Part shown: piece after piece, positions 1-5,488 of the stretch
Layout: each line of letters begins with the position of its first letter
Position numbering within the stretch: the stretch's first letter is position 1
NCBI GenBank assembly: GCA_017415945.1
Contig: JAFQDR010000214.1
Location: 1-5,702, forward strand
Source: Oscillospiraceae bacterium
GTDB taxonomy: Bacteria > Bacillota_A > Clostridia > Oscillospirales > Oscillospiraceae
Length of the DNA stretch: 5,702 bases
Direction: 5' to 3'
Notes under the pieces: model-generated
The model's database searches: none
The model's input: the letters and a program-made list of their open reading frames with translations, nothing else
Told to the model about the DNA's origin: nothing
Program-made: the position numbers and the translations under genes

Positions 1-9
1 ACTGCGCTA

Positions 10-36
10 CGGAGCGTCGGGGACGACGCTCCCTAC
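10..36 (+). repeat. Palindromic dispersed repeat, copy 1
   Basis: A 27-bp sequence with a perfect 9-bp stem (GGAGCGTCG at 11-19, CGACGCTCC at 24-32) and a GGGA loop, followed by CTAC. It is identical to the right arm of the composite element at 1114-1140 and is the reverse complement of the left arm at 1027-1053. It lies about 30 bp beyond the stop codon of the SDR gene. No T-run follows it in the leftward direction, so it is not a classical intrinsic terminator. The rest of this element, if it is also a composite, would lie left of the window. Confidence 0.9.
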
Positions 37-67
37 AAGTTGGGGAACATTGGTGCGGAGTGTGTTT

Positions 68-976
68 TTATCGGCCCTGTGCCATGAGCCATTCCGCCTG
101 TTCCTTTAATCCTTGGCGGATGCCGATGGCGGGGACAGGGAGCCCTGCATTTTTCAGCTTGCTCAGGTCGTATACACGGTCACAGAAATAAATGATGCTG
201 TCGGGGTGAGCGGCAAGGTGCTCCGATTCGCACGTGGTTTCGAAGGTCACGGGCAGACCGAGGATGTCCCCCAAAACTTCAAAATACGCTCGATTGGTGA
301 TGACATCGGGGCCCGCGATGCAGAAGATTTCGTTGAAGGTCTTGGAATTGTCGATGCAAGCCACCATGGCCTTTGCCAAGTCACGGGCGTCCAGAGCCTG
401 CAGCAGATAGCCGCCGTCGCCGGTCAGGGTGATGGGCTTGCCTTGCCGCAGGTGGTCAAGGAGATCCTTTTGCCGTGTGTGGGTGGGGAAGCACCCCAGC
501 TCCGAGCGGGGGCCGTACATATGAGGCGGACGGAACAGAGTCCACTTGATGCTGTCGGGACATTCGTTCAGGAATGCCAGTTCCATGCGGCGCTTTTTGG
601 CACCGTAGCTGTCGTCCTCGAAGTATTTTTCCCCGTGCTCGTCTTGGGGCACGGTCTTATATGCGGAGTCGTAGCAGGAGTCCGTGGAAATGGCAACCAC
701 ACGATTGGTGAAGTCCTTCAGCACAGCCAAGGTTTCCCGTGCCTGCTTGTCGTTGAAGCAGATGCAGTCCAGTACGGCATCGTAACGAATGTCGGTTTCC
801 CGCAATGCGTTAGCCAGTGCAGCGGGATCATTACGGTCGGCAATGATGGGATGCGCACCGCTGACAGGCTTACGGAGACCTCTGGTGACATACCAAACCG
901 AATGCCCTGCCGTCAGTGCGGCTTCCATGACATGGCTCGATACAAAGCCGCTGCCGCCGATGATGAGAATGTTCAT
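68..976 (-). CDS. NAD-dependent epimerase/dehydratase-like protein (extended SDR family)
   Basis: 302 aa, soluble and cytoplasmic, a normal length for an extended short-chain dehydrogenase/reductase. The N-terminus is a Rossmann dinucleotide-binding fold: a beta strand, then GGSGFVSS at residues 7-14. The third glycine of the usual GxxGxxG is replaced by Ser13. An acidic segment (IIADRND, 44-50) follows. The catalytic YxxxK is at Tyr124/Lys128, with Ser97/Ser100 as possible third catalytic residue, and a downstream FRPPHMYGP segment (148-156) is typical of sugar-nucleotide epimerases. The family acts on NDP-sugars or related substrates with NAD(P); the substrate here cannot be inferred. The start is fixed by AGGAGG at 985-990, 8 nt upstream of the ATG. 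It lies downstream of, and codirectional with, the RNA methyltransferase gene, separated by a 114-bp palindromic element. A weak possible -10 (TATAAC, complement of 1012-1017) would allow separate transcription. Family assignment is firm, specific function unknown. Confidence 0.9.
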   Translation of the reverse strand: MNILIIGGSGFVSSHVMEAALTAGHSVWYVTRGLRKPVSGAHPIIADRNDPAALANALRETDIRYDAVLDCICFNDKQARETLAVLKDFTNRVVAISTDSCYDSAYKTVPQDEHGEKYFEDDSYGAKKRRMELAFLNECPDSIKWTLFRPPHMYGPRSELGCFPTHTRQKDLLDHLRQGKPITLTGDGGYLLQALDARDLAKAMVACIDNSKTFNEIFCIAGPDVITNRAYFEVLGDILGLPVTFETTCESEHLAAHPDSIIYFCDRVYDLSKLKNAGLPVPAIGIRQGLKEQAEWLMAQGR

Positions 977-1026
977 AATATGTGCCTCCTTGTGGGGGAT
1001 TTGCTTATGTAGTTATATGCGCATTT

Positions 1027-1140
1027 GTAGGGAGCGTCGTCCCCGACGCTCCGTTGCCATGTCGGAATATTTCCGATGGACGGAAATACGTATTTCGCTG
1101 AGTGGTTGGAATGCGGAGCGTCGGGGACGACGCTCCCTAC
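1027..1140. repeat. Composite palindromic element with 27-bp perfect inverted arms
   Basis: Arms at 1027-1053 and 1114-1140 are perfect 27-bp reverse complements, and each arm is itself a hairpin (9-bp stem GGAGCGTCG/CGACGCTCC, 4-nt loop). Between them sits a central hairpin with an 8-bp stem, TATTTCCG (1068-1075) and CGGAAATA (1081-1088), plus an alternative 14-bp palindrome at 1083-1096. The unit can therefore fold as three small hairpins or as one long stem. It resembles a MITE-like or REP/BIME-like dispersed repeat. It encodes no transposase, and I saw no clear target-site duplication at its ends. It fills most of the gap between two codirectional leftward genes and would be present in any read-through mRNA. 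Confidence 0.85.
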
Positions 1141-1166
1141 GATGGAGGACAAGTTCGGTGCGGACG

Positions 1167-1973
1167 TCAATTACATAATTGCCAGAATGCCACGGCACTG
1201 GCGGCGGCTACGTTCAGGGAGTCCACACCATGGGACATGGGGATCTTCACGGTATAGCTGCACTGCTCGATGGTGCGGGCTGCCAGTCCCTCTCCCTCGG
1301 TGCCCAAAATAATGGCAAGCCGTTCCTCGGCACATACACGGGGATCCTTAATGGAAACGGAGCGGTCAGTCAGTGCCATGGCGCAGGTTTTGAAGCCCAG
1401 GTCATGGAGCAGGGTGCAATAGTCAGGGGTGTCGGGCAGGAAGGTCCATGGGATTTGGAACACGGTGCCCATGCTCACACGGATGGCACGGCGGTATAGG
1501 GGATCCGTGGAGGCAGGAGTCAGCAGCACTGCATCCACATTCAATGCGGCGGCACTGCGGAAGATGGCCCCCATGTTGGTGGGGTTCACCACATTTTCCA
1601 ATACTGCAATGCGGCGAGTGCCTTTGCAGATGTCCTCCGCGGTGGGCAGGGGCGGCCGCCGCATGGCGCACAGCATCCCACGGGTCAGCTGAAAGCCCGT
1701 GAGCCTGGTCAGCACTTCAAATGGTGCGGTGTATACGGGTACGTCACCGCAGCGGTCAAGGATATGCGCGAACTTTTCCGTATGTCTGTCCTCACAAAGC
1801 AGAGACACGGGAGCATAGCCTGCATTCAGTGCCCGCTCAATAACAATGGGACTTTCGGCAATGAACAGCCCTTGGTCGGGGTGCTCACGGTTCAGCAGCT
1901 GCACCTCCGTCAGACGAGCGTAAATGTCCAATTCGGGGGCACCGAAATCGGTAATGGGTACGGTGTATGCCAT
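1167..1973 (-). CDS. TrmH/SpoU-family RNA 2'-O-methyltransferase
   Basis: 268 aa, cytoplasmic, usual length for the family. The SPOUT trefoil-knot motifs are all present in the C-terminal half. Motif 1 is ENVVNPTNMGAIFRSAA (126-142), with Asn133 and the catalytic-type Arg139. Then come RAIRVSMGTVFQIPW (162-176), motif 2 ILGTEGEGL (222-230), and motif 3 IPMSHGVDSLNVAAASAVA (245-263), which forms the SAM-binding knot. The N-terminal ~110 residues look like the substrate-binding extension seen in rRNA-modifying members (RlmB/TsnR-like). The family transfers methyl from SAM to a ribose 2'-OH in tRNA or rRNA; the target nucleotide cannot be read from sequence. The start is supported by AAGGAG (complement of 1980-1985), 6 nt before the ATG. 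A strong leftward promoter lies about 135 nt upstream, with a dispersed repeat in the leader. The stop is TGA at 1167-1169. Confidence 0.94.
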   Translation of the reverse strand: MAYTVPITDFGAPELDIYARLTEVQLLNREHPDQGLFIAESPIVIERALNAGYAPVSLLCEDRHTEKFAHILDRCGDVPVYTAPFEVLTRLTGFQLTRGMLCAMRRPPLPTAEDICKGTRRIAVLENVVNPTNMGAIFRSAAALNVDAVLLTPASTDPLYRRAIRVSMGTVFQIPWTFLPDTPDYCTLLHDLGFKTCAMALTDRSVSIKDPRVCAEERLAIILGTEGEGLAARTIEQCSYTVKIPMSHGVDSLNVAAASAVAFWQLCN

Positions 1974-1994
1974 AATCGGCTCCTTTGGTGGTTT

Positions 1995-2068
1995 TTGTGC
2001 GCTTCGCGGATTCTATTTGACCTCTTCCACCGCGAGCGGTCCCCCTTCCCCTAAAAGGGGAAGGTACT
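1995..2068 (-). repeat. Dispersed hairpin repeat in the methyltransferase leader
   Basis: The core is a perfect 9-bp stem with a 3-nt loop: CCTTCCCCT (2044-2052), AAA, AGGGGAAGG (2056-2064). Next to it is ACCGC-GA-GCGGT (2029-2040), and further on a CGCTTCGCG motif near 2002-2010. These stacked short palindromes are the style of dispersed intergenic repeats in Clostridia (recalled, not searched). The repeat lies between the leftward promoter and the start codon, so it is in the 5' untranslated region, but it leaves the ribosome binding site at 1980-1985 unpaired by these stems. A role in transcript stability or expression is possible but not shown; the exact ends are uncertain. Confidence 0.6.
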
Positions 2069-2106
2069 CTTTCTGAATGGATGTGACTTACGCAAATGAT
2101 GCTACT

Positions 2107-2136
2107 ATTATAGTGTGTGATAGGGTCTACTGTCAA
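2107..2136 (-). promoter_or_regulatory. Near-consensus SigA promoter for the methyltransferase gene
   Basis: Read on the minus strand, TTGACA (2131-2136) and TATAAT (2107-2112) are separated by 18 bp. Both hexamers match the housekeeping consensus exactly. Transcription would start near position 2100 and run left, giving a leader of about 125 nt before the methyltransferase start. It is back-to-back with the rightward transporter promoter. Confidence 0.8.
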
Positions 2137-2145
2137 ACAGACAGT
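2129..2145. promoter_or_regulatory. Inverted repeat over the -35 box, possible operator
   Basis: ACTGTC (2129-2134) and GACAGT (2140-2145) form a perfect 6-bp inverted repeat with a 5-bp spacer. The first half covers most of the leftward -35 box, and the second half touches the likely -35 region of the divergent rightward promoter. The position fits a binding site for a dimeric regulator of the divergent pair, but no regulator is encoded here and the site is short enough to arise by chance. Confidence 0.3.
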
Positions 2146-2164
2146 TTCTTTTTCCCTTGGATTA

Positions 2165-2173
2165 TGGTATGGT
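2165..2173 (+). promoter_or_regulatory. Extended -10 promoter of the transporter gene
   Basis: TGGTATGGT is an extended -10 element (TGN followed by TATGGT at 2168-2173). The -35 is weak; the best candidate with a 17-bp spacer is TTTCTT at 2145-2150. The segment 2163-2186 closely matches the promoter of the downstream kinase gene at 3063-3086, which supports it as a real element. The transcript would begin near 2180. Confidence 0.55.
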
Positions 2174-2190
2174 AGAGTCATAGAAAGAAT

Positions 2191-2196
2191 GGGAGG
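2191..2196 (+). promoter_or_regulatory. Ribosome binding site fixing the transporter start
   Basis: GGGAGG lies 7 nt before the ATG at 2204. It selects this start over the in-frame upstream GTG at 2117, which has no ribosome binding site, would begin upstream of the promoter, and adds a non-hydrophobic tail. Confidence 0.85.
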
Positions 2197-2203
2197 ACAA
2201 GTT

Positions 2204-3040
2204 ATGCTGTCTTTGCTTTTGGCGGTGCTGTGCAGTACCGCGATTTCCCTTGCCATGCGCCTGAGCACCGATCGAGTGCAGAGCAATGTGGGACTGCTTG
2301 CCATGAATTATCTCATCTGCTTCGTGATCGCCATTGCCTTCACGGGGGCGGATGCCCTGTTTGTGTCGGCGGAGGGCTACGGTACCGCTGCTGTATTGGG
2401 CGGGGCGCAGGGGCTTTTGTATTTGCTGGCCTTTGTTCTGCTGCAGCTGAACATCCGTAAAAACGGTGTGGTGCTGTCGGCGATTTTCCAGCGATTGGGA
2501 TTGCTGGTGCCCATGGTGGTGTCGGTATTCCTGTTTGGGGAGATTCCCGAGACCATGCAGATCGTGGGCTTCTGCGTGGCAGTGTTTGCCATTGTGCTCA
2601 TCAATCTGGAAAAGGAACAGACGGTCATGCAGTTCAAGCTTGGTTTGCTGCTGATTTTGCTGGCAGGGGGCGGCGCGGATGTGATGGCCAAGCTCTATGA
2701 GGAATGGGGCAATCCCGCATTGGCACCCCAATTTCTGCTGTATACCTTCGGGGTAGCGCTGGTTTTGGCTGTGGGCATGATGCTGTGGAAGAAGGAACGG
2801 GCGGGGCTCCGTGAGCTGCTGTTTGGCGCTGCAGTGGGCGTGCCCAATTACTTCTGCGCAAAGTTTCTGCTGGCTTCCTTGGAGACCGTGCCTGCGGTGA
2901 TCGTGTACCCCACCTTCAGCGTGGCGACCATTCTGCTGGTAACACTGGCAGGGGTGGCGCTGTTCAAGGAGCGTCTGGGCAAGCGCCAGTGGGCGGCCTT
3001 GGGGGTTATTTTGGTGGCACTGGTGCTGCTGAACCTGTAA
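2204..3040 (+). CDS. EamA/DMT-superfamily multidrug- or metabolite-type transporter
   Basis: 278 aa from the ATG at 2204, very hydrophobic throughout, with about ten predicted membrane segments arranged as two halves, as in the drug/metabolite transporter superfamily. The first half ends with FGEIPETMQIVGFCVAVFAIVLINL (111-135) and the second with FKERLGKRQWAALGVILVALVLLNL (254-278). This paired 'F-E-x(5-9)-G' ending before the last helix is characteristic of EamA domains. Family members export or import amino acids, nucleotide precursors or other small metabolites by secondary transport; the substrate is not predictable here. The kinase gene starts 70 bp downstream on the same strand and has its own promoter. 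I see no terminator between them, so read-through is likely. Divergent from the methyltransferase gene. Confidence 0.88.
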   Translation: MLSLLLAVLCSTAISLAMRLSTDRVQSNVGLLAMNYLICFVIAIAFTGADALFVSAEGYGTAAVLGGAQGLLYLLAFVLLQLNIRKNGVVLSAIFQRLGLLVPMVVSVFLFGEIPETMQIVGFCVAVFAIVLINLEKEQTVMQFKLGLLLILLAGGGADVMAKLYEEWGNPALAPQFLLYTFGVALVLAVGMMLWKKERAGLRELLFGAAVGVPNYFCAKFLLASLETVPAVIVYPTFSVATILLVTLAGVALFKERLGKRQWAALGVILVALVLLNL

Positions 3041-3045
3041 CAATG

Positions 3046-3073
3046 TTGCAAATCCGAGGAAATATGGTATGAT
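3046..3073 (+). promoter_or_regulatory. Promoter of the PfkB-family kinase gene
   Basis: TTGCAA (3046-3051) and TATGAT (3068-3073) are separated by 16 bp, with an extended -10 TG at 3065-3066. The -35 begins 6 bp after the transporter stop codon. The sequence from -15 to about +10 is nearly the same as that of the transporter promoter. Confidence 0.65.
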
Positions 3074-3110
3074 AGAATCATAAAAACACTCTGAAAGGGA
3101 GAGTAGAGAA

Positions 3111-4040
3111 ATGGGTATTGTTGTCATCGGTGCGGTGTTTGTGGATATTAAGGGGTTCCCCCATCAGAACTATATCCCCACGGGACGAAACGTGGGTCGT
3201 ATTGAATATGTCCACGGTGGTGTTGCCAGAAATGTGGTGGAGGACATTGCCAATATGGAGCTGCGCCCCACCTTCGTGAGCATCGTGGATGACACTCCCA
3301 TGGGTGCGGCGGTTGTGGAAAAGCTGGTGAACCACAAGGTCAATGTAGACTATGTGCAGACCATTCCCGACGGTATGGGCACATGGCTGGTGGTGTTTGA
3401 CAATACGGGAGATGTTGCGGGCTCTATCTCAAAGCGACCCATTATGCGCCCCGTGATTGACCTGCTGGAGGAAAAGGGTGACGAGATCTTTGCGGAAGCC
3501 GACTCCGTGGTGCTGGAAGTGGACTTGGAAAAGGAACTGGTGAAGAAGGTTCTGGAGCTTGCCCGAAAGCACAACACCAAGCTGTTCGGTCTGGTGTCCA
3601 ATATGTCCCTTGCAGTACAGCGCAGAGACTTTATCAAGCAGTTTGACTGCCTGATCTGCAACCAGCTGGAGGCGGGTATCCTGTTTGCCGACGATTACAG
3701 CGAAAAGAACCCCGAGGAGCTGTGCGATATCATTTCCCACAAGGTCAGTCAGGCGAGCTTCCCCGCACTGGTGGTCACCATGGGCGGCAAGGGCTCCGTA
3801 TTCGCCGACTACACCGGAGTGAAGGGCGTGTGTCCCGCCCGTAAGGTGCAGGTGAAGGACACCACAGGCGCGGGGGATGCCTTCTGCGCAGGTGTGGCAG
3901 CGGCCATGACCTACGGCAAGACTCTGGAGCAGGCGGTGGAGATCGGCACCATGCTGGCGGCCTCCGTCATTACCTCTACGGATAATGTGTGCCCTCGATT
4001 CCAGCCGGGTGAAGTGGGTATTGATGTGCATTTTGATTAA
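3111..4040 (+). CDS. PfkB/ribokinase-family carbohydrate or nucleoside kinase
   Basis: 309 aa, cytoplasmic, standard length. The N-terminal strand IVVIGAVFVDIKG (3-15) is followed by the substrate-site glycine pair in HGGVARNVVED (35-45). The NxxE motif for Mg/ATP is Asn184-Glu187 (NQLE), the nucleotide-binding strand/turn is VVTMGGKGS (221-229), and the C-terminal PfkB signature is DTTGAGDAFCAG (250-261) with the catalytic base Asp256. All catalytic features are intact. The family phosphorylates a sugar or nucleoside hydroxyl using ATP. The DIKG and GGVxRN forms are closer to pseudouridine-kinase-like members than to classical ribokinases (GGxGAN), but no psuG-type glycosidase is present, so the substrate is left open. 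AAAGGGAG at 3094-3101 lies 9 nt before the ATG. It has its own promoter and ends at a strong terminator. Confidence 0.93.
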   Translation: MGIVVIGAVFVDIKGFPHQNYIPTGRNVGRIEYVHGGVARNVVEDIANMELRPTFVSIVDDTPMGAAVVEKLVNHKVNVDYVQTIPDGMGTWLVVFDNTGDVAGSISKRPIMRPVIDLLEEKGDEIFAEADSVVLEVDLEKELVKKVLELARKHNTKLFGLVSNMSLAVQRRDFIKQFDCLICNQLEAGILFADDYSEKNPEELCDIISHKVSQASFPALVVTMGGKGSVFADYTGVKGVCPARKVQVKDTTGAGDAFCAGVAAAMTYGKTLEQAVEIGTMLAASVITSTDNVCPRFQPGEVGIDVHFD

Positions 4041-4053
4041 ATCTTACAATTTC

Positions 4054-4083
4054 TCCCTCTGTGTTTACACAGAGGGATTTTTT
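4054..4083 (+). terminator. Intrinsic terminator after the kinase gene
   Basis: A perfect 10-bp stem, TCCCTCTGTG (4054-4063) with CACAGAGGGA (4068-4077), has a TTTA loop and is followed directly by six T residues (4078-4083). It lies 14 bp beyond the kinase stop codon. This is a textbook rho-independent terminator for rightward transcription. Confidence 0.92.
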
Positions 4084-4093
4084 ATGCTATACT
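4064..4093 (+). promoter_or_regulatory. Promoter of the two-gene surface-protein unit, overlapping the terminator
   Basis: TTTACA (4064-4069) and TATACT (4088-4093) are 18 bp apart, with an extended -10 TG at 4085-4086. The -35 is formed by the loop and right stem of the upstream terminator, and the -10 follows its T-run. The transcript would start near 4100, about 25 nt before the ATG at 4125. Confidence 0.6.
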
Positions 4094-4124
4094 GTCGAAA
4101 ACGATCGAAAACGGAGGATACCAT

Positions 4125-4631
4125 ATGAGACCTTGGAAAGTACTGCTGCCTGCAGGCTGTTTGCTGTTGCTGCTGCTGGCTTTGATCATGTTTAACCCGA
4201 GCTACCGTCAGGTGCTGCAGGAAGTGAATGTGGAGCTGCTGGCTGCGGCAGAGGAGCAGGGACTGCTGGAGACCAAGATGCCTTTGGGCGCATCTGCCGT
4301 GGTGGAAAACGGCTGTGAGGTCAATGGAATGACTGTGGGCGAGATTCGCTTCAAAATCGACGGCGTGCGGTGGGTGTATCGCTGCGCAAAGGTGGGAGCC
4401 CTCACCGAGCCTCTGACGGATATTTCCGAGGCGGGTAATGACTTTGCCCATATTCAGAAAACCGAGGTCATGGGCTGCCCCGCTGAAATTGCCGTGAATG
4501 GCGGCGATAACGGCAGAATCATTTGGATGGATCCCGATAGCGGTGCGGCCTACAGCCTGACCGTAGAAGACCGCGGGGATGGGGATGCTCTGCAGGGTAT
4601 TGCCAATTTCATGCATACCCCCTTGCAATAA
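4125..4631 (+). CDS. Small membrane-anchored extracytoplasmic protein of unknown function
   Basis: 168 aa. A short basic N-terminus (MRPWK) leads into one hydrophobic segment at about 6-22, then an acidic, soluble domain expected outside the cell. Cys12 sits within the hydrophobic segment but is preceded by PAG, not a proper lipobox, and hydrophobic residues continue after it. An uncleaved signal anchor is therefore more likely than a lipoprotein. The outer domain has Cys64, Cys87 and Cys118. The C-terminal pattern IIWMDPDSGAAYSLTVED (132-149), followed by ALQGIANFM (155-163), is reminiscent of DUF4367-like domains found on surface and anti-sigma proteins; this is a weak resemblance from memory. 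GGAGG at 4113-4117 is 7 nt before the ATG. The peptidase gene begins 20 bp after the stop, so the two are probably cotranscribed. Confidence 0.82.
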   Translation: MRPWKVLLPAGCLLLLLLALIMFNPSYRQVLQEVNVELLAAAEEQGLLETKMPLGASAVVENGCEVNGMTVGEIRFKIDGVRWVYRCAKVGALTEPLTDISEAGNDFAHIQKTEVMGCPAEIAVNGGDNGRIIWMDPDSGAAYSLTVEDRGDGDALQGIANFMHTPLQ

Positions 4632-4639
4632 CAAAAAAC

Positions 4640-4654
4640 GAGGATGCGAATGTG
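4640..4654 (+). promoter_or_regulatory. Ribosome binding site and GTG start of the peptidase gene
   Basis: GAGG (4640-4643) lies 8 nt upstream of a GTG start at 4652. This is weaker than the other ribosome binding sites in the window, and the non-ATG start suggests lower translation than the preceding gene. The nearby ATG at 4644 is out of frame. The reading frame upstream of 4652 offers no better start. Confidence 0.65.
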
Positions 4655-5470
4655 ACGGAAACCAAGAAAAAAATCAACCCGGTGGAAGTGGTCATCTGCT
4701 TGATTTTGACTGCGGTCATTGTGGTGACGGGCTTTGTGGGCCACACCCATAAGCATAAGCTCTGGATATTTGAGGTGCCCCTGCCTCCTGTCAGTGAGGC
4801 GGCACAGACTGCCCTGCTGGGAGGACACAACGGTATGGAGCCCGCATGGCATTTTGCCTTTGCACCCAAGGCGGTGCGGGATAAGCTCAAGACCTGCCCC
4901 GAGGCTTTGGAGTGGGCGGCGGAATATTACTATCTGTGGGACAAGACCGTGGATGATGATATCAGCGGCGATGTGATCGAGGGCGAGTACCCCATGTTTG
5001 TCCAGTGGGACCAACGCTGGGGCTATCGGCTCTACGGCAACAACTTCATGGCCAACAACGGCTGCGGCCCCACGGCTCTGGCAATTGTGTATGCGGGACT
5101 GACCGGCAGCAGTGAGATTACCCCACACGATGTATCCGTGTACTCCGTGAATAACGGGCTGTATGTGCCCACGGTGGGGACACGGTGGGACTTGATGCGC
5201 TTTTGGGCCGAGGATATTGGTCTGAAAGTGGAGGTTCTGGACATGGATTGGGATAAGGCCAAGGCTGCTTTGCAGGAGGGCAGACCCGTGATCTGCAAGG
5301 TGGGCCCCGGGGACTTTACCACAGGGGGACACTTTATCGTGCTCACTGCCATTGACGAGGACGGCATGTGCTCCGTGCGGGACCCCAACAGCATTCTCCG
5401 CAGCGAGGAGCTGTGGGACTTTGACCGCGTCATGAGCCAGACGGACTTCGCCTGGGCGTATAGTAAGTAA
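4652..5470 (+). CDS. Membrane-anchored C39-like cysteine peptidase
   Basis: 272 aa. A charged N-terminus (TETKKK) is followed by one membrane segment (about 11-30), a histidine-rich stretch HTHKHK (31-36), a linker, and a C-terminal papain-fold domain from about 113. The sequence FVQWDQRWGYRLYG (116-129), then NNGCGPTALAIVYAGL (135-150), matches the C39_2-like family. Gln118 is the likely oxyanion-hole residue, Cys138 the nucleophile, His227 in GGHFIVL the general base, and Asp244/Asn246 in RDPN the third position. The active site looks complete, so it is probably an active extracellular peptidase; stand-alone C39_2 members have varied and mostly untested substrates. There is no ABC transporter domain and no bacteriocin precursor nearby, unlike classical C39 leader peptidases. 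It is second in an apparent operon. A 12-bp duplication covers its last codon and stop. Confidence 0.9.
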   Translation: MTETKKKINPVEVVICLILTAVIVVTGFVGHTHKHKLWIFEVPLPPVSEAAQTALLGGHNGMEPAWHFAFAPKAVRDKLKTCPEALEWAAEYYYLWDKTVDDDISGDVIEGEYPMFVQWDQRWGYRLYGNNFMANNGCGPTALAIVYAGLTGSSEITPHDVSVYSVNNGLYVPTVGTRWDLMRFWAEDIGLKVEVLDMDWDKAKAALQEGRPVICKVGPGDFTTGGHFIVLTAIDEDGMCSVRDPNSILRSEELWDFDRVMSQTDFAWAYSK

Positions 5471-5488
5471 AACGATAAGTAAAACGAT
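5465..5488 (+). repeat. 12-bp tandem duplication at the end of the peptidase gene
   Basis: AAGTAAAACGAT occurs twice in tandem (5465-5476 and 5477-5488). The first copy contains the final Lys codon and the TAA stop. Because the unit is 12 bp, the second copy repeats the Lys codon and stop in frame. It marks the left edge of the structured non-coding region. Confidence 0.95.

Noticed and set aside
113..1012. 299-codon open frame on the + strand opposite the SDR gene
   Set aside because: It is antisense to a gene with intact family motifs, has no family features, and is explained by the codon bias of the real gene.
10..1140. A CRISPR array, suggested by several copies of the same palindromic repeat
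   Set aside because: Copies are in both orientations and irregularly spaced, with a whole gene between two of them; there are no spacers of uniform length and no cas genes.
973..1198. Small open frames on both strands across the composite repeat
   Set aside because: They arise from translating the palindromic repeat arms and have no ribosome binding sites.
2117..2203. Upstream GTG start extending the transporter by 29 codons
   Set aside because: It lacks a ribosome binding site and lies before the likely transcription start, while the ATG at 2204 has GGGAGG at ideal spacing.
2162..3127. 321-codon open frame on the minus strand opposite the transporter
   Set aside because: Its product is unusually rich in Gln and His, as expected from reading antisense to Leu/Val-rich membrane segments; the sense strand encodes a clear EamA-type protein.
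4125..4200. Lipoprotein signal at Cys12 of the small anchored protein
   Set aside because: The residues before the cysteine are Pro-Ala-Gly and a long hydrophobic run follows it, which does not fit a lipobox.
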